Of a stretch of DNA of 36,518 nt, positions 1-8,959 are shown one piece after another. The notes under the pieces were generated by a model. The model worked only from the letters and a program-made list of their open reading frames with translations, was not told where the DNA came from and did no database searches. A program made the translations under genes and the position numbers. Source of the DNA: Betaproteobacteria bacterium RIFCSPLOWO2_02_FULL_67_26 (GTDB lineage Bacteria > Pseudomonadota > Gammaproteobacteria > Burkholderiales > SG8-41); the NCBI GenBank assembly GCA_001771935.1, contig MERD01000124.1, positions 1 to 36,518 of the forward strand, read 5' to 3'. The number at the start of each line of letters is the position of its first letter. Within the stretch, counting starts at the first letter, position 1.

Positions 1-3000
1 ACCGGCCGCGCGTTCCGGCCGATCGGCGACAACTACCGCGTCGGCTTCATCACCATCAATCCCGGCAACCCGGTACGGGACCCGGTCAACTACCCGACCG
101 ACACCCGCTACCTGTCACTCCAGACCTTCAACGCGACCCAGAAGGGCGACTTCTACACCGTGCTCTACGCGCAGGGCAACCACGGCGCGACGCCGCTGCG
201 CCAGGCGCTGTCGCGCATCGGGCGGCATTACGCCGGCAAGACGGACGACATCAACGTCGGCATGGCCGACCCGGTCACGCATTCGTGCCAGCAGAATTTC
301 GCGCTGCTGACCAGCGACGGCTACTACAACGACGTCAGCAACGGCGGCATCGCGACGCCTGCCAAGACGCCCGGCGGCAGCGCCGTCGGCAACGTGGACG
401 GCACGCCGAACACGTCCCAGCCGTTGTACGTGACGCGGGCCGGCGGCCAGCTCGACGGTTCGGGAACCACGGTGAACACGGGCGATGTGACCCTCGAAAC
501 GGGCCAGGCGCTCTGCACCGGCAACAATAACGTCAGCTTCCCCAACGGCAGCAGCGGCACGACCGACAGCACCAACTGCGGCTGCTCGGGCAACGAGCGG
601 CGCGTCTGGCAGCGCGACCGCACGTTGTCGTACAACACGGCCGTGGTGGACGGCATCACGCAGGCGGGCGCCAGCACGGCCGTGGTCAGCGCCACCTTCT
701 CGGTCATCCTCGACTGCCAGTCGCACCTGGAAACCAAGGTGCAGCGCATCACCGAGCAGATCGACCTGAGGTGCAGCAGCAATTCGCAGACCACTTTCAG
801 CGCGACCCTCACCAGCGGCCCGCCGCACGGCCAGCAGACCAACTGCGGCTGCACCGACAGCAGCAAGAAGAAAAGGCTCATCCGCCGCACGCGGCCGCTT
901 GACGTGCAGGTGGATTACTACGACGGCGGAGCGGGCGTGGTCACCTCGGTCACCACCGTCACCGGTATTGCCACCACGTTTTCGGCGCTGACGAACTGCA
1001 CCTCCGGCTCGGTGAGCTCCGGCCCGACCGTGGTCCTGACCACCGCCTCGTCGACCACCCTGTCGTCGAACAGCCAGCTCACGCTGACCTCGGCAAGCTT
1101 CACCCTCGCGCCGAACCCGCAGTCCACGGCAACCGGCCAGTCGGTCACCACCACCACCTTCGGCGGCGCCAGCAACTCGCTGGCCGACATCGCGATGTAC
1201 TACTACAAGAACGATTTGCGCTGCAGCAGCGCCGGAGGCACAAACTGCGCGGACACCGCCATGTGGGCCGCCAGCATCGCCGACAACAACGTCCCGACGA
1301 CCTCCAAGGACATCGCCAACCACCAGCACATGGTCACGTTCACGCTCGGCATGGGCCTGGTGGGCCGGATGGATTACCGGTCGGACTACGAGTCGGCCAC
1401 GAGCGGCGACTTCGCCAAGATCAGGAACGCGGACACGACGTGCTCGTGGAGCTCCGCGGCCGGCCAGACCTGCAACTGGCCGCTGCCCGTGGAGGGCGAC
1501 CCGAGCACGCTCGACGACATGTGGCACGCCGCGGTCAACGGGCGCGGGATCTTCTACAGCGCCGCCAACCCGACGACCCTGGCGGACGGGCTGTCGGGCG
1601 CGCTGTCCGCTCTGAAGGTCCAGACCGCGGCCGCTTCGGCCTCCGCCACCAGCAGCCCGAACATCACCGAGACCGACAACTTCATCTACAGCTCGACCTT
1701 CCGCACCGTGCGGTGGGACGGCCAGATCTCCGCCCAGCGCATCGACACCAACACCGGCAACGTGCTGCCGGCGATCGTGTGGGAGGCGCAGGCGCAGCTC
1801 GACACCAAGGCGGAGCTGGCCGACGGCAACGTCAACGAGCGCAAGGTCTTCATGTTCGATTCCTCGAACTCGAGCACCGTCAACACCAGCCTCAAGCGGT
1901 TCCTGTGGGGCAACCTGTCGAGCACTTCGAGCGTCTGCAGCGCGACGGGCGAGCAGGCCTGCTTCGCGAACAAGGGCACCGCGTTCTCGCAGTACGCGTC
2001 GCTCAACGGCGGCCAGAAGATCCAGGCCGACAACGGGGAGAACCTGGTGGACTTCCTGCGGGGCAAGTCGGCGCTCGAGAACCCGGTCTTCCGCGACCGC
2101 GAGCACGTGCTGGGCGACGCGGTCAACGCCACGCCGGCCTACGTCCGGGCGCCGGTGTTCGAATTCCTGGACGCCGTCTCGCCGACCTACAGCGCGTTCC
2201 GGACGGCCAACGCCGGCCGCCAGGGCGTGCTCTACATCGCCGCCAACGACGGCATGCTGCACGCGTTCAACGGCGATACCGGGGCCGAGATGTTCGCCTA
2301 CGTCCCGCGCATGCCGCTCCCCAATCTGCACAATATCGCCACCGCCAACTGGGAGACCAGGCACATCTACTCCGTCGACGGCTCGCCGCAGGTGATGGAC
2401 GCGTTCCAGGTCACCGACTCGTCGGCCAGCCCGATGACCGGCGTCTGGAAGACGGTCCTGGTCGGCGGCCTCAACAAGGGCGGGCGCGGCTTCTACGCGC
2501 TCGACGTCACCGATCCCGCCGACCCGAAGGGCCTGTGGGAGTTCTGCTCGGACAGCACGCTGTGCGCGCACAGCGACATCGACCTCGGCTTGACTTACGG
2601 CAACGCCGTGGTCACCAAGCTGCCCTCGATCTCGGGCAGCGCCAACAGCGGCAAGTGGGTCGCGATCATGACTTCCGGGCTGAACAACGTCACGCCCGGC
2701 GACGGCGAGGGTCATCTCTGGGTGCGGGACCTGTTCACCGGCGCGCTCGTGTACAAGGCCGACACCGGCGCCGGCAGCACTACGACGCCGTCCGGCCTCT
2801 CCAAGATCAGCGCCTTCGCCGACGACTTCAACAAGAACAATACGGCGCTCGCCATCTACGGTGGCGACCTGCTCGGCAACGTGTGGAAATTCGACCTGAC
2901 CACGGATCCCGCGACCGTGACCAAGCTGGTCGAGCTGAAGGACGGCGGCGGCAAGCCGCAGGGGATCACGTCGCGCCCGGAACTGGGCGTGATCGACAGC

Positions 3001-3636
3001 CAGCGGGTGCTCTTCATCGGCACCGGCCGCTACCTCGGCGAGGACGACCTGGTGGACCCGGCGACGGTGCCGGACCCGGACAACCTGGGCTTCTTCCTGC
3101 CCTGGGCCTACCAGCAGTCGTTCTACGCGTTCAAGGACAAGGCCTACGGCGCCACGAGCCTGCGCGGCACGACCCCCGGGCTCGTGCAGCAGGTCATCGA
3201 CGACGACGGGACAACCGTGCGCACCACGACCAACAACACCGTCAACTGGACCGCCAAGGACGGCTGGTTCGTGGATTTCAACCCCGAGAATTCGTCCCCC
3301 GGCGAGCGCGTCAACCTCGACCCGCAGCTGGTGCTCGGCACGCTGGTGGTCGTCTCCAACGTCCCCAACAACAACGCCTGCACGGTCGGCGGCGACAGCT
3401 TCATCTACCAGTTCAATTACGCGACCGGCAGCTACATCGCCTCCGCCCCGGGACAGCAGGTGGCCACGAAATTCATCGGCCAGATCACGGTGGGTCTCGT
3501 CGTCATCCGGCTGCCGAGCGGCGTGTTCAAGGGCGTCGCGACCGGCGCCACCGGGACCAAGACCCCGGTCGGCGTCAACGTCGGCGGAGCCGGCAGCTCC
3601 GGGCGCCGGGTGTCGTGGCGCGAGCTGATCAAGTAG
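1..3636 (+). CDS. pilY1: PilY1-family type IV pilus biogenesis/tip protein (5' truncated by window edge)
   Basis: The frame is open from base 1, so the N-terminus lies outside the window; the stop is TAG at 3634. PilY1 proteins are secreted, act at the type IV pilus tip and support pilus extension, adhesion and surface sensing. Visible here: a von Willebrand A-like tail around 1320-1620 (MVTFTLGMGL, then DDMWHAAVNGRG) and the C-terminal beta-propeller from about 2140 (LYIAANDGMLHAFNGDTG; IYSVDGSPQVMDAF; VGGLNKGGRGFYALDV). A calcium-loop-like segment lies near 2820-2895 (ADDFNKNN, then YGGDLLGNVWKFD); the family usually has a DxDxNxxxD loop here, so this one is somewhat degenerate. Between vWA segments there is a Thr/Ser/Cys-rich insertion with a twice-occurring NCGC module (574 and 841). 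Other pilus genes (pilV/W/X, pilE) are expected upstream but are not visible. The family call is firm. Confidence 0.93.
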   Translation, partial: TGRAFRPIGDNYRVGFITINPGNPVRDPVNYPTDTRYLSLQTFNATQKGDFYTVLYAQGNHGATPLRQALSRIGRHYAGKTDDINVGMADPVTHSCQQNFALLTSDGYYNDVSNGGIATPAKTPGGSAVGNVDGTPNTSQPLYVTRAGGQLDGSGTTVNTGDVTLETGQALCTGNNNVSFPNGSSGTTDSTNCGCSGNERRVWQRDRTLSYNTAVVDGITQAGASTAVVSATFSVILDCQSHLETKVQRITEQIDLRCSSNSQTTFSATLTSGPPHGQQTNCGCTDSSKKKRLIRRTRPLDVQVDYYDGGAGVVTSVTTVTGIATTFSALTNCTSGSVSSGPTVVLTTASSTTLSSNSQLTLTSASFTLAPNPQSTATGQSVTTTTFGGASNSLADIAMYYYKNDLRCSSAGGTNCADTAMWAASIADNNVPTTSKDIANHQHMVTFTLGMGLVGRMDYRSDYESATSGDFAKIRNADTTCSWSSAAGQTCNWPLPVEGDPSTLDDMWHAAVNGRGIFYSAANPTTLADGLSGALSALKVQTAAASASATSSPNITETDNFIYSSTFRTVRWDGQISAQRIDTNTGNVLPAIVWEAQAQLDTKAELADGNVNERKVFMFDSSNSSTVNTSLKRFLWGNLSSTSSVCSATGEQACFANKGTAFSQYASLNGGQKIQADNGENLVDFLRGKSALENPVFRDREHVLGDAVNATPAYVRAPVFEFLDAVSPTYSAFRTANAGRQGVLYIAANDGMLHAFNGDTGAEMFAYVPRMPLPNLHNIATANWETRHIYSVDGSPQVMDAFQVTDSSASPMTGVWKTVLVGGLNKGGRGFYALDVTDPADPKGLWEFCSDSTLCAHSDIDLGLTYGNAVVTKLPSISGSANSGKWVAIMTSGLNNVTPGDGEGHLWVRDLFTGALVYKADTGAGSTTTPSGLSKISAFADDFNKNNTALAIYGGDLLGNVWKFDLTTDPATVTKLVELKDGGGKPQGITSRPELGVIDSQRVLFIGTGRYLGEDDLVDPATVPDPDNLGFFLPWAYQQSFYAFKDKAYGATSLRGTTPGLVQQVIDDDGTTVRTTTNNTVNWTAKDGWFVDFNPENSSPGERVNLDPQLVLGTLVVVSNVPNNNACTVGGDSFIYQFNYATGSYIASAPGQQVATKFIGQITVGLVVIRLPSGVFKGVATGATGTKTPVGVNVGGAGSSGRRVSWRELIK

Positions 3637-3669
3637 CGGGGCGCGTAGTCAACGGGCGGTGAATGACCG

Positions 3670-4062
3670 ATGGTGATTGAGCGTCGTGGAACCCGCCTGT
3701 TACTGCTCGCCGCGGGGTGGTGCGCCGCGGCCCACTGGGGGCTCGCCATGGCCCAGCCCGGGACCCAGGCGCCGGCGGCGAAGAAGGCGGCGCGCGTCTA
3801 TTACGACCAGTACGAGCCGATGAAAGCGCTGCGATTGTCCCGGCAGGACTGCCTGCGCACCGAGGAATCCATCGGCGCCTTTTGCGTCAACCGGTGCCAG
3901 CGAGGCTACGTGATGGTTCCCGGCAGCAATCCGCCGCGGTGCCGCAGCGTGGACCCGCTGCCGCCGGGCCAGCTGCCCGGCCCGATACGCAAGGAAGTCG
4001 GCGCGCCGCAGCCGAAGCCGCCCCAGCCGTCGAAGCCGCGGCCGCCCGTGAAGGGCGAGTAA
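3670..4062 (+). CDS. Small secreted cysteine-containing protein of unknown function
   Basis: 130 codons starting ATG at 3670, 33 bp after the pilY1 stop and on the same strand, so probably cotranscribed with it. The first ~28 residues form a signal peptide (RRGTR, then a hydrophobic LLLLAAGWCAAAHWGLA core, cleavage likely after AMA). The mature part has four Cys in a compact central segment (C..C..C..C, around residues 58-98) followed by a Pro/Lys-rich tail (PQPKPPQPSKPRPPVK), suggesting a small disulfide-bonded periplasmic or exported domain on a flexible tether. No family is recognised. Position after pilY1 suggests a pilus accessory role, but that is inference. No clear Shine-Dalgarno precedes the start; GTG at 3673 is an alternative. 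It ends 5 bp from the convergent TPR-glycosyltransferase stop. Confidence 0.7.
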   Translation: MVIERRGTRLLLLAAGWCAAAHWGLAMAQPGTQAPAAKKAARVYYDQYEPMKALRLSRQDCLRTEESIGAFCVNRCQRGYVMVPGSNPPRCRSVDPLPPGQLPGPIRKEVGAPQPKPPQPSKPRPPVKGE

Positions 4063-4067
4063 GCCGC

Positions 4068-5798
4068 CTATCCGCCCGCCGGCACCGGCAGCCCCGCGGG
4101 CTGCAGCGCGAAGTCCTTCAGGAGGGCGCCGACGCGCCCGATCACCTCGTTCCACTCGCCGATGCGGTCCTGGCGGTAGAGCTTCACCGAGGGATACCAC
4201 GGCATGCTGTCGCCCGCGAGCATGTAGCGCCACTCCGGCACCGCCGGCACCAGCACCCACGCCGGGCGGCCGAGCGCGCCCGTGAGGTGCACCAGCGACG
4301 TGCACACGCTCACCACCAGGTCGAGCGCGCACACCAGTGCCGCCGTCTCGTCGTAGTCGTCGATCACATCCTGCCAGTGGTGCGGCGCGATGCCGTGGTG
4401 CTCGCGCAGGGCCGCCAGCTCCTCCGCGCAATCGGTGTACTGCAGGCTGATGAACTCGACTCCCGGCGTCCTGAGGATCGGCAGCCACTCCGCGATCCCG
4501 ATCGAGCGCAGGTGGCGCCGCGTGCCGACGAATCCGCCGCGCCAGGAGATGGCGACCTTTTTCCCGGGACCGAGCGCGGCGAGCCGCGCCTTCCACGCCG
4601 CCACCTTCGCCGGGTCGGCGCGGAGGTAGCCGGAATGGCGCGGAAATTCCGCGTAGCTCCTGCGAAAGTACTGCCCCAGGCTCGCGATCGGCACCTGGTA
4701 GTCGTACGGCTCCCGGCACGCCGCTTCGTGCTCGCGGCTTCTCCGCGCGATCGTGTGCACCGCGGGAAAGGACCGCGCGAACAGGGGCATGAGCTTCTGC
4801 TCGCAGACCACGGTGCAGGACGCCGGAAACTTCAGCAGCTCCGGGAACATGCTCGCGAACATCATCTGGTCGCCGATCCCCTGCTCGCCCCACACCAGCA
4901 GCCGCTTGCCGGCGAGCGACCCGCCGGTCCACAGCGGCTGCGCGTACGTCGCGCGGTCGGGCCAGCGGTTCGCCTCCCAGCGCGCCTCGTACAGCTTCCA
5001 GCCGCGCACGAAGTGCCCGCGCGCGAGCAGCGCGTGCGAGTAGTCGTTGCGCGCCTCCGCATAGTCGGGCTTCAGCGCCAGGACCTGCTCGAAAATCTCG
5101 GCGGAGCGGGCGAAGTTCCCGACGTCCCGGTAGGCATTGGCCATGTTGCCGAGGATGTCGGTTGCCGTCGGCTTCAGCGCGTGCGCGCGATCGTAATAGC
5201 CGATCGCCTTGTCGAACTGGCCCTGCTCGTGGCAGCTGATGCCGTAGAACAGCAGGGCCCCGGCGTGCGACGGATTGGCCGCGATCACGTGCTCCAGCTC
5301 GCGCTGCGCCGCGGGATAGTTGCCGATGCCGAGCAGCGAGCGCCCGAAGTTGACGCGGGCGGGCAGGTAATCGGGATTCAGGCGGACCGCCTCCTGCAGG
5401 CTCTCGGTGGCCGCCTGAAACTGCCTTTTCCAGTGCAACGCCGTGCCGAGATTGAAATGGGCCTCGGCGAGCTCGGGCGCCACCGCCAGCGCCTCGCGGC
5501 AGCAGCGAATCGCGTCGTCCAGTTCCCAGTTCTTGGTCAGCGCGGCGGCCAGATCGACCAGCGCCTCCGGGCTGGGGCGCGCCGCGACGGCGCGCTCGAG
5601 CCAGCCGCGCGCGTCCCGGTGGTCACCCCGCGCCAGCTTGACGAGCCCCATGAGATGCAGCGCCTGCGACTGCCCGGGCTCGAGCTGCAGGATGCGGGTG
5701 CACGCCCGCTCCGCCTGCCTCAATTCGCGGCGGTTGTAGTAGCCGGCCGCGGCGTCGAGCAGCGCGGGCACGCTGTCGGGGGCATGCGGCCGTGCCAG
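4068..5798 (-). CDS. TPR protein with GT9-like glycosyltransferase domain (copy A), probable CTG start
   Basis: About 576 residues. The N-terminal half (to ~residue 250) is a series of TPR units (e.g. AHFNLGTALHWKRQFQAATE, HAGALLFYGISCHEQGQFDK). The C-terminal half resembles the heptosyltransferase-type (GT-B, GT9) fold attached to TPRs in many proteobacteria: LLVWGEQGIGDQMMFASMFP opens it, KVAISWRGG is a nucleotide-sugar-side loop, and VVSVCTSLVHLTGALGRP is the usual (S)VDTxxxHLxGALG segment with Cys in place of Asp. Substrate unknown; pilin, flagellin or surface-polysaccharide glycosylation are possible. Start: the first ATG/GTG in frame is GTG 5771, but alignment with copy B (MAQPHDPNS against xARPHAPDS) runs back to CTG 5798, which has GGAGG 6 nt upstream, overlapping the ispH stop. 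It follows ispH directly, so is probably cotranscribed. Confidence 0.85.
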   Translation of the reverse strand: MARPHAPDSVPALLDAAAGYYNRRELRQAERACTRILQLEPGQSQALHLMGLVKLARGDHRDARGWLERAVAARPSPEALVDLAAALTKNWELDDAIRCCREALAVAPELAEAHFNLGTALHWKRQFQAATESLQEAVRLNPDYLPARVNFGRSLLGIGNYPAAQRELEHVIAANPSHAGALLFYGISCHEQGQFDKAIGYYDRAHALKPTATDILGNMANAYRDVGNFARSAEIFEQVLALKPDYAEARNDYSHALLARGHFVRGWKLYEARWEANRWPDRATYAQPLWTGGSLAGKRLLVWGEQGIGDQMMFASMFPELLKFPASCTVVCEQKLMPLFARSFPAVHTIARRSREHEAACREPYDYQVPIASLGQYFRRSYAEFPRHSGYLRADPAKVAAWKARLAALGPGKKVAISWRGGFVGTRRHLRSIGIAEWLPILRTPGVEFISLQYTDCAEELAALREHHGIAPHHWQDVIDDYDETAALVCALDLVVSVCTSLVHLTGALGRPAWVLVPAVPEWRYMLAGDSMPWYPSVKLYRQDRIGEWNEVIGRVGALLKDFALQPAGLPVPAGG

Positions 5799-5808
5799 GC
5801 TGGGCCTC

Positions 5809-6753
5809 CTACGCTTCGTCGGCCGCGCGCGCCGTCACGAGCGCGCGCGGCAGCGAAAACGTGACCTTTTCCTCGATGCCCTGCAACGGCGTGACGCGCT
5901 CCGCGCCCAGCCTGCGCAGGCGCTCCACCACCTGCTGGACCAGCACCTCCGGCGCGGAGGCGCCGGCCGTCACGCCCACGACACGCCTGTCGGCCACCCA
6001 TTCCGGCTTCAGCTCGGAGGCATTGTCCACCCGGTACGCCGCGACGCCCTGGTGCTCGGCCACTTCGCGCAGCCGGTTCGAGTTCGAGCTGTTGGGCGAG
6101 CCCACCACGATCACCACGTCGCACCGGTGCGCCAGCGCCTTCACCGCGTCCTGGCGGTTCTGCGTCGCGTAGCAGATGTCGTCCTTTTTCGGACCGACGA
6201 TGGCGGGAAAGCGCGCCTTCAGCGCGTTTATGGTCTGCTGCGCGTCGTCCACCGACAGCGTGGTCTGCGTGACGAAGGCGAGGTTGTCCGCGTCGCGCAC
6301 CCGCAGGCGGGCGACGTCCTCCGGCTTCTCGACCAGGTACATGCCGCCCGCGCTCTGGCCCATGGTGCCCTCCACCTCGGGATGGTCGCGGTGGCCGATC
6401 ATGACGATCTCGCGCCCCTGCTCGCGCATCCGGGCCACCTCGACGTGCACCTTGGTCACCAGGGGGCAGGTGGCGTCGAACACCTTCAGCCGGCGCGCGT
6501 CCGCCTCGCGCCGCACGGCTTGCGACACGCCGTGCGCGCTGAAGATCACCGTGGCGCCCTCGGGCACCTCCGCGAGCGCCTCGACGAATATCGCGCCCCT
6601 GGCCCCCAGGTCGGCTACCACGAACTTGTTGTGCACCACCTCGTGGCGCACGTAAATCGGCGAGCCGTGCAGCTGCAGGGCGCGCTCGACGATCTCGATC
6701 GCCCGGTCGACGCCGGCGCAAAAACCGCGCGGATTGGCGAGCAGGACTTCCAT
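5809..6753 (-). CDS. ispH: 4-hydroxy-3-methylbut-2-enyl diphosphate reductase IspH (LytB)
   Basis: 314 residues, normal for the family. IspH is the last enzyme of the MEP isoprenoid pathway: it reductively dehydrates HMBPP to IPP and DMAPP using a [4Fe-4S] cluster. The three cluster Cys are present: C12 ([10 protein letters not shown]), C96 ([10 protein letters not shown]) and C194 ([10 protein letters not shown]). The substrate-binding His ([23 protein letters not shown]) and TQTTLS motifs are intact. The gene sits between two paralogous TPR-glycosyltransferases rather than directly after lspA (or lspA-fkpB), the more usual proteobacterial arrangement. Its TAG stop overlaps the GGAGG ribosome-binding site of the downstream gene. 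The dxs and ispA genes of the same wider pathway lie at 32447-35247. Confidence 0.97.
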   Translation of the reverse strand: MEVLLANPRGFCAGVDRAIEIVERALQLHGSPIYVRHEVVHNKFVVADLGARGAIFVEALAEVPEGATVIFSAHGVSQAVRREADARRLKVFDATCPLVTKVHVEVARMREQGREIVMIGHRDHPEVEGTMGQSAGGMYLVEKPEDVARLRVRDADNLAFVTQTTLSVDDAQQTINALKARFPAIVGPKKDDICYATQNRQDAVKALAHRCDVVIVVGSPNSSNSNRLREVAEHQGVAAYRVDNASELKPEWVADRRVVGVTAGASAPEVLVQQVVERLRRLGAERVTPLQGIEEKVTFSLPRALVTARAADEA

Positions 6754-6768
6754 GCGGAAATTATACCT

Positions 6769-8457
6769 TCAACCGCGCAGGAGCCCGGCGATGTGCCCGA
6801 CCACTCCGTCCCATTCGCCGATGCGCTCCTGCCGGTGGAGCCGCACCGAGGGATACCACGGCATGCTCTCGCCCTCGCGCAGGTAGCGCCATTCCGGCAC
6901 CGCCGGCACCAGCACCCACGCCGGGCGGCCGAGCGCGCCCGTGAGGTGCACCAGCGACGTGCACACGCTCACCACCCGGTCGAGCGCGCACACCAGGGCC
7001 GCCGTCTCGTCGTAGTCGGCGATGGCTTCCGGCCAGTGATGCACCACCACGCCATGCGCCTCGCGCAATGCCGCCAGCTCCGCCGCGCAATCGGTGTACT
7101 GCAGGCTGATGAACTCGATCCCCGGCGTGCCGAGGATCGGCAGCCACTTTGCAAGCTCGATCGAGCGCAGGTGGCGGCGCGTGCCGACGGTCCCGCCTCT
7201 CCAGGAGATGCCGATTTTCGGGCTCCCGCCGAGCGCCGCGAGCCGCCCCTTCCAGGCCTCGACCTTTCCCGGGTCGGCGCGGAGGTAACCCGTGTGCCGG
7301 GGAAAGTCCGTGCCCGCCACGCGGAAGTGCCGTGCGAGACTCGCGAGCGGCGCCTGGAAATCGAACGGCTGGTTGATGAGCTCGGCATGGCGCGCGCTGT
7401 TCGCCGGCACGACCTGCAATCCCGGAAACGACCGGGCAAACAGATCGACCAGCTTGGGATGGCACGCCAGGCTGCACGAGGCGGCCGCCGCCTGGACTTC
7501 GGCGATGATGCCGGCGAACATCACCTGGTCGCCGATGCCCTGCTCGCCCCACAGCAGCAACCGCTTGCCCGCCAGCGGCTCGCCGTTCCAGGCCGGCTGC
7601 GGGTATGCGGCGCTGCGCGGGTGATCGTACGCTTCCCAGCGCGCCTCGTACAGCTCCCACCCGCGCGCGAACTGCCCCTGAGCGAGCAGGGCATGGGCGT
7701 AATCGTTGCGCGCGTCGTGGTTTTCGGGCGCCAGCACCATCACCCGCTCGTAGACCTCGGACGCCCGCTGGAAATCCCCCGAGTCCCGGTAGACGTTGGC
7801 CAGGTTGACGAGGGTCGGCGTGGGATCCTGCTCGTGCTCCAGCGCCTGGCGCAGGACCTTCTCGGCTGTCGCGAAATCGCCCAGCTCGCTGCAGGCGAGG
7901 CCGTAAAACACGAATGCGTTCGTCAGTGGAGGATCGAGGCGAAGCATGTGTTCCAGCTCCTGCCGCGCGGCAGCATGGTCGCCGGCGGCGAGCAGCACCC
8001 GACCCAGGTCGACGCGCGCCGCGTATAAATCGGGTTTCAGCCGGAGCGCCTCCCGCAGGCTGGCGGCAGCGGCGCGGGGATCCCTGAGCCAGTGCAGCGC
8101 CAGGCCGAGCTTGTAGTGGGCGTTGGCGTCGAGCGGCGAGGAGGCGACCACGTCCCGGCAGTACTTTTCAGCCTCGCGAAATTCGCCGTTGTCCATGAGC
8201 ACGTCGGCCAGATTCAGGAACACCACCGGGTTGGGCTTCAACGCCGCGGCGCGCCGGAGCAGGGTCATGGCGGCGGCCGCATTGCCGTTCAAGCGGTGCA
8301 TCAGTCCCATGAGGTGCAGCACATCCGGCTGGTCGGGGTCCGAGCGCAGGATGCGATTGCAGATACGCTCCGCCGCCTCGACCTCGCCGCGATTGAACTG
8401 GAGCGAAGCGGTGGCCAGCAGCGCCGCCAGGCTATTGGGATCGTGCGGCTGCGCCAT
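6769..8457 (-). CDS. TPR protein with GT9-like glycosyltransferase domain (copy B)
   Basis: 562 residues beginning MAQPHDPNSLAALL at ATG 8457, only 4 nt after the lspA stop, so almost certainly in the lspA operon; the frame stays open upstream through lspA but that is a shadow. N-terminal TPR units (DVLHLMGLMHRLNGN, AHYKLGLALHWLRDPRA) occupy about residues 1-250. The C-terminal part is the same GT-B-like domain as copy A: LLLWGEQGIGDQVMFAGII, KIGISWRGG, RVVSVCTSLVHLTGALGRP, SMPWYPSVRLHRQ. It is paralogous to the 4068-5798 gene on the other side of ispH; an 84-bp stretch (6893-6976) is identical in the two. Acceptor and donor sugar unknown. The unusual Cys in SVCTS is shared by both copies. 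Confidence 0.88.
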   Translation of the reverse strand: MAQPHDPNSLAALLATASLQFNRGEVEAAERICNRILRSDPDQPDVLHLMGLMHRLNGNAAAAMTLLRRAAALKPNPVVFLNLADVLMDNGEFREAEKYCRDVVASSPLDANAHYKLGLALHWLRDPRAAAASLREALRLKPDLYAARVDLGRVLLAAGDHAAARQELEHMLRLDPPLTNAFVFYGLACSELGDFATAEKVLRQALEHEQDPTPTLVNLANVYRDSGDFQRASEVYERVMVLAPENHDARNDYAHALLAQGQFARGWELYEARWEAYDHPRSAAYPQPAWNGEPLAGKRLLLWGEQGIGDQVMFAGIIAEVQAAAASCSLACHPKLVDLFARSFPGLQVVPANSARHAELINQPFDFQAPLASLARHFRVAGTDFPRHTGYLRADPGKVEAWKGRLAALGGSPKIGISWRGGTVGTRRHLRSIELAKWLPILGTPGIEFISLQYTDCAAELAALREAHGVVVHHWPEAIADYDETAALVCALDRVVSVCTSLVHLTGALGRPAWVLVPAVPEWRYLREGESMPWYPSVRLHRQERIGEWDGVVGHIAGLLRG

Positions 8458-8461
8458 CGCG

Positions 8462-8959
8462 TCAGCGCCCCCCGTCCGCGCTGGCCGCCGGCCCGGGCGC
8501 CCGGCCACGGCCCGGACGCAGCGCGTCCCACACCAGCAGGACCGCGCCGCAGGTAATGGCCGAATCGGCGACATTGAACGCGGGCCAGTGCCAGCCGAAT
8601 GCATGAAAGTCCAGGAAATCGACGACCGCCCCCACCAGGACGCGATCGATGACGTTGCCGACGGCGCCGGCGAGCACCAGGGCGAGCGCCAGCGCGAACA
8701 GCCGCTGGTGCGGGTAGCGGCGCAGGAGGTACACGATCCACGCCGAGGCGACGAGCGCGATGCCGATGAAGAGCCAGCGCTGCCACCCCGCGGCATCGGA
8801 CAGAAAGCTGAAAGCGGCCCCGGCGTTGTAGACCAGCACCAGGTTGAGGAAAGGCGCAACCGCGACCGCCGGGTTCACGGCGAAATACTGGATGACGGCG
8901 TACTTGGCGAGCTGATCCACGACCACGATCAGCGCGGCCAGCGCGAGCCATTTACGCAT
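8462..8959 (-). CDS. lspA: Lipoprotein signal peptidase (signal peptidase II)
   Basis: 165 residues from ATG 8959 ([20 protein letters not shown]). LspA is the inner-membrane aspartic peptidase that removes the signal peptide of diacylglyceryl-modified prolipoproteins. Four hydrophobic segments are visible. Both catalytic Asp motifs are present: GNVIDRV and FNVADS, with the conserved YNAGAAFS loop between the first two helices. The start codon lies inside the 3' end of ileS (overlap 8952-8959), the classical ileS-lspA arrangement, implying translational coupling. The frame is open further upstream (to 9046) but that extension would be embedded in ileS and lacks family similarity. The Gly/Pro/Ala-rich C-terminal tail ([15 protein letters not shown]) is variable in the family. 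Confidence 0.96.
   Translation of the reverse strand: MRKWLALAALIVVVDQLAKYAVIQYFAVNPAVAVAPFLNLVLVYNAGAAFSFLSDAAGWQRWLFIGIALVASAWIVYLLRRYPHQRLFALALALVLAGAVGNVIDRVLVGAVVDFLDFHAFGWHWPAFNVADSAITCGAVLLVWDALRPGRGRAPGPAASADGGR

Noticed and set aside
115-2715. Long minus-strand frame (866 codons) opposite pilY1
   Set aside because: Arg/Val/Gly/His-rich translation with no domain; a mirror frame of the GC-rich pilY1 codons.
4063-4067. Frameshift or overlap between the small secreted protein and TPR-glycosyltransferase A
   Set aside because: The two stops are simply convergent, 5 bp apart; no shared frame.
8458-8859. N-terminal extension of TPR-glycosyltransferase B through lspA
   Set aside because: The extension is a shadow frame of lspA; MAQPHDPNS at 8457 aligns with the paralogue.
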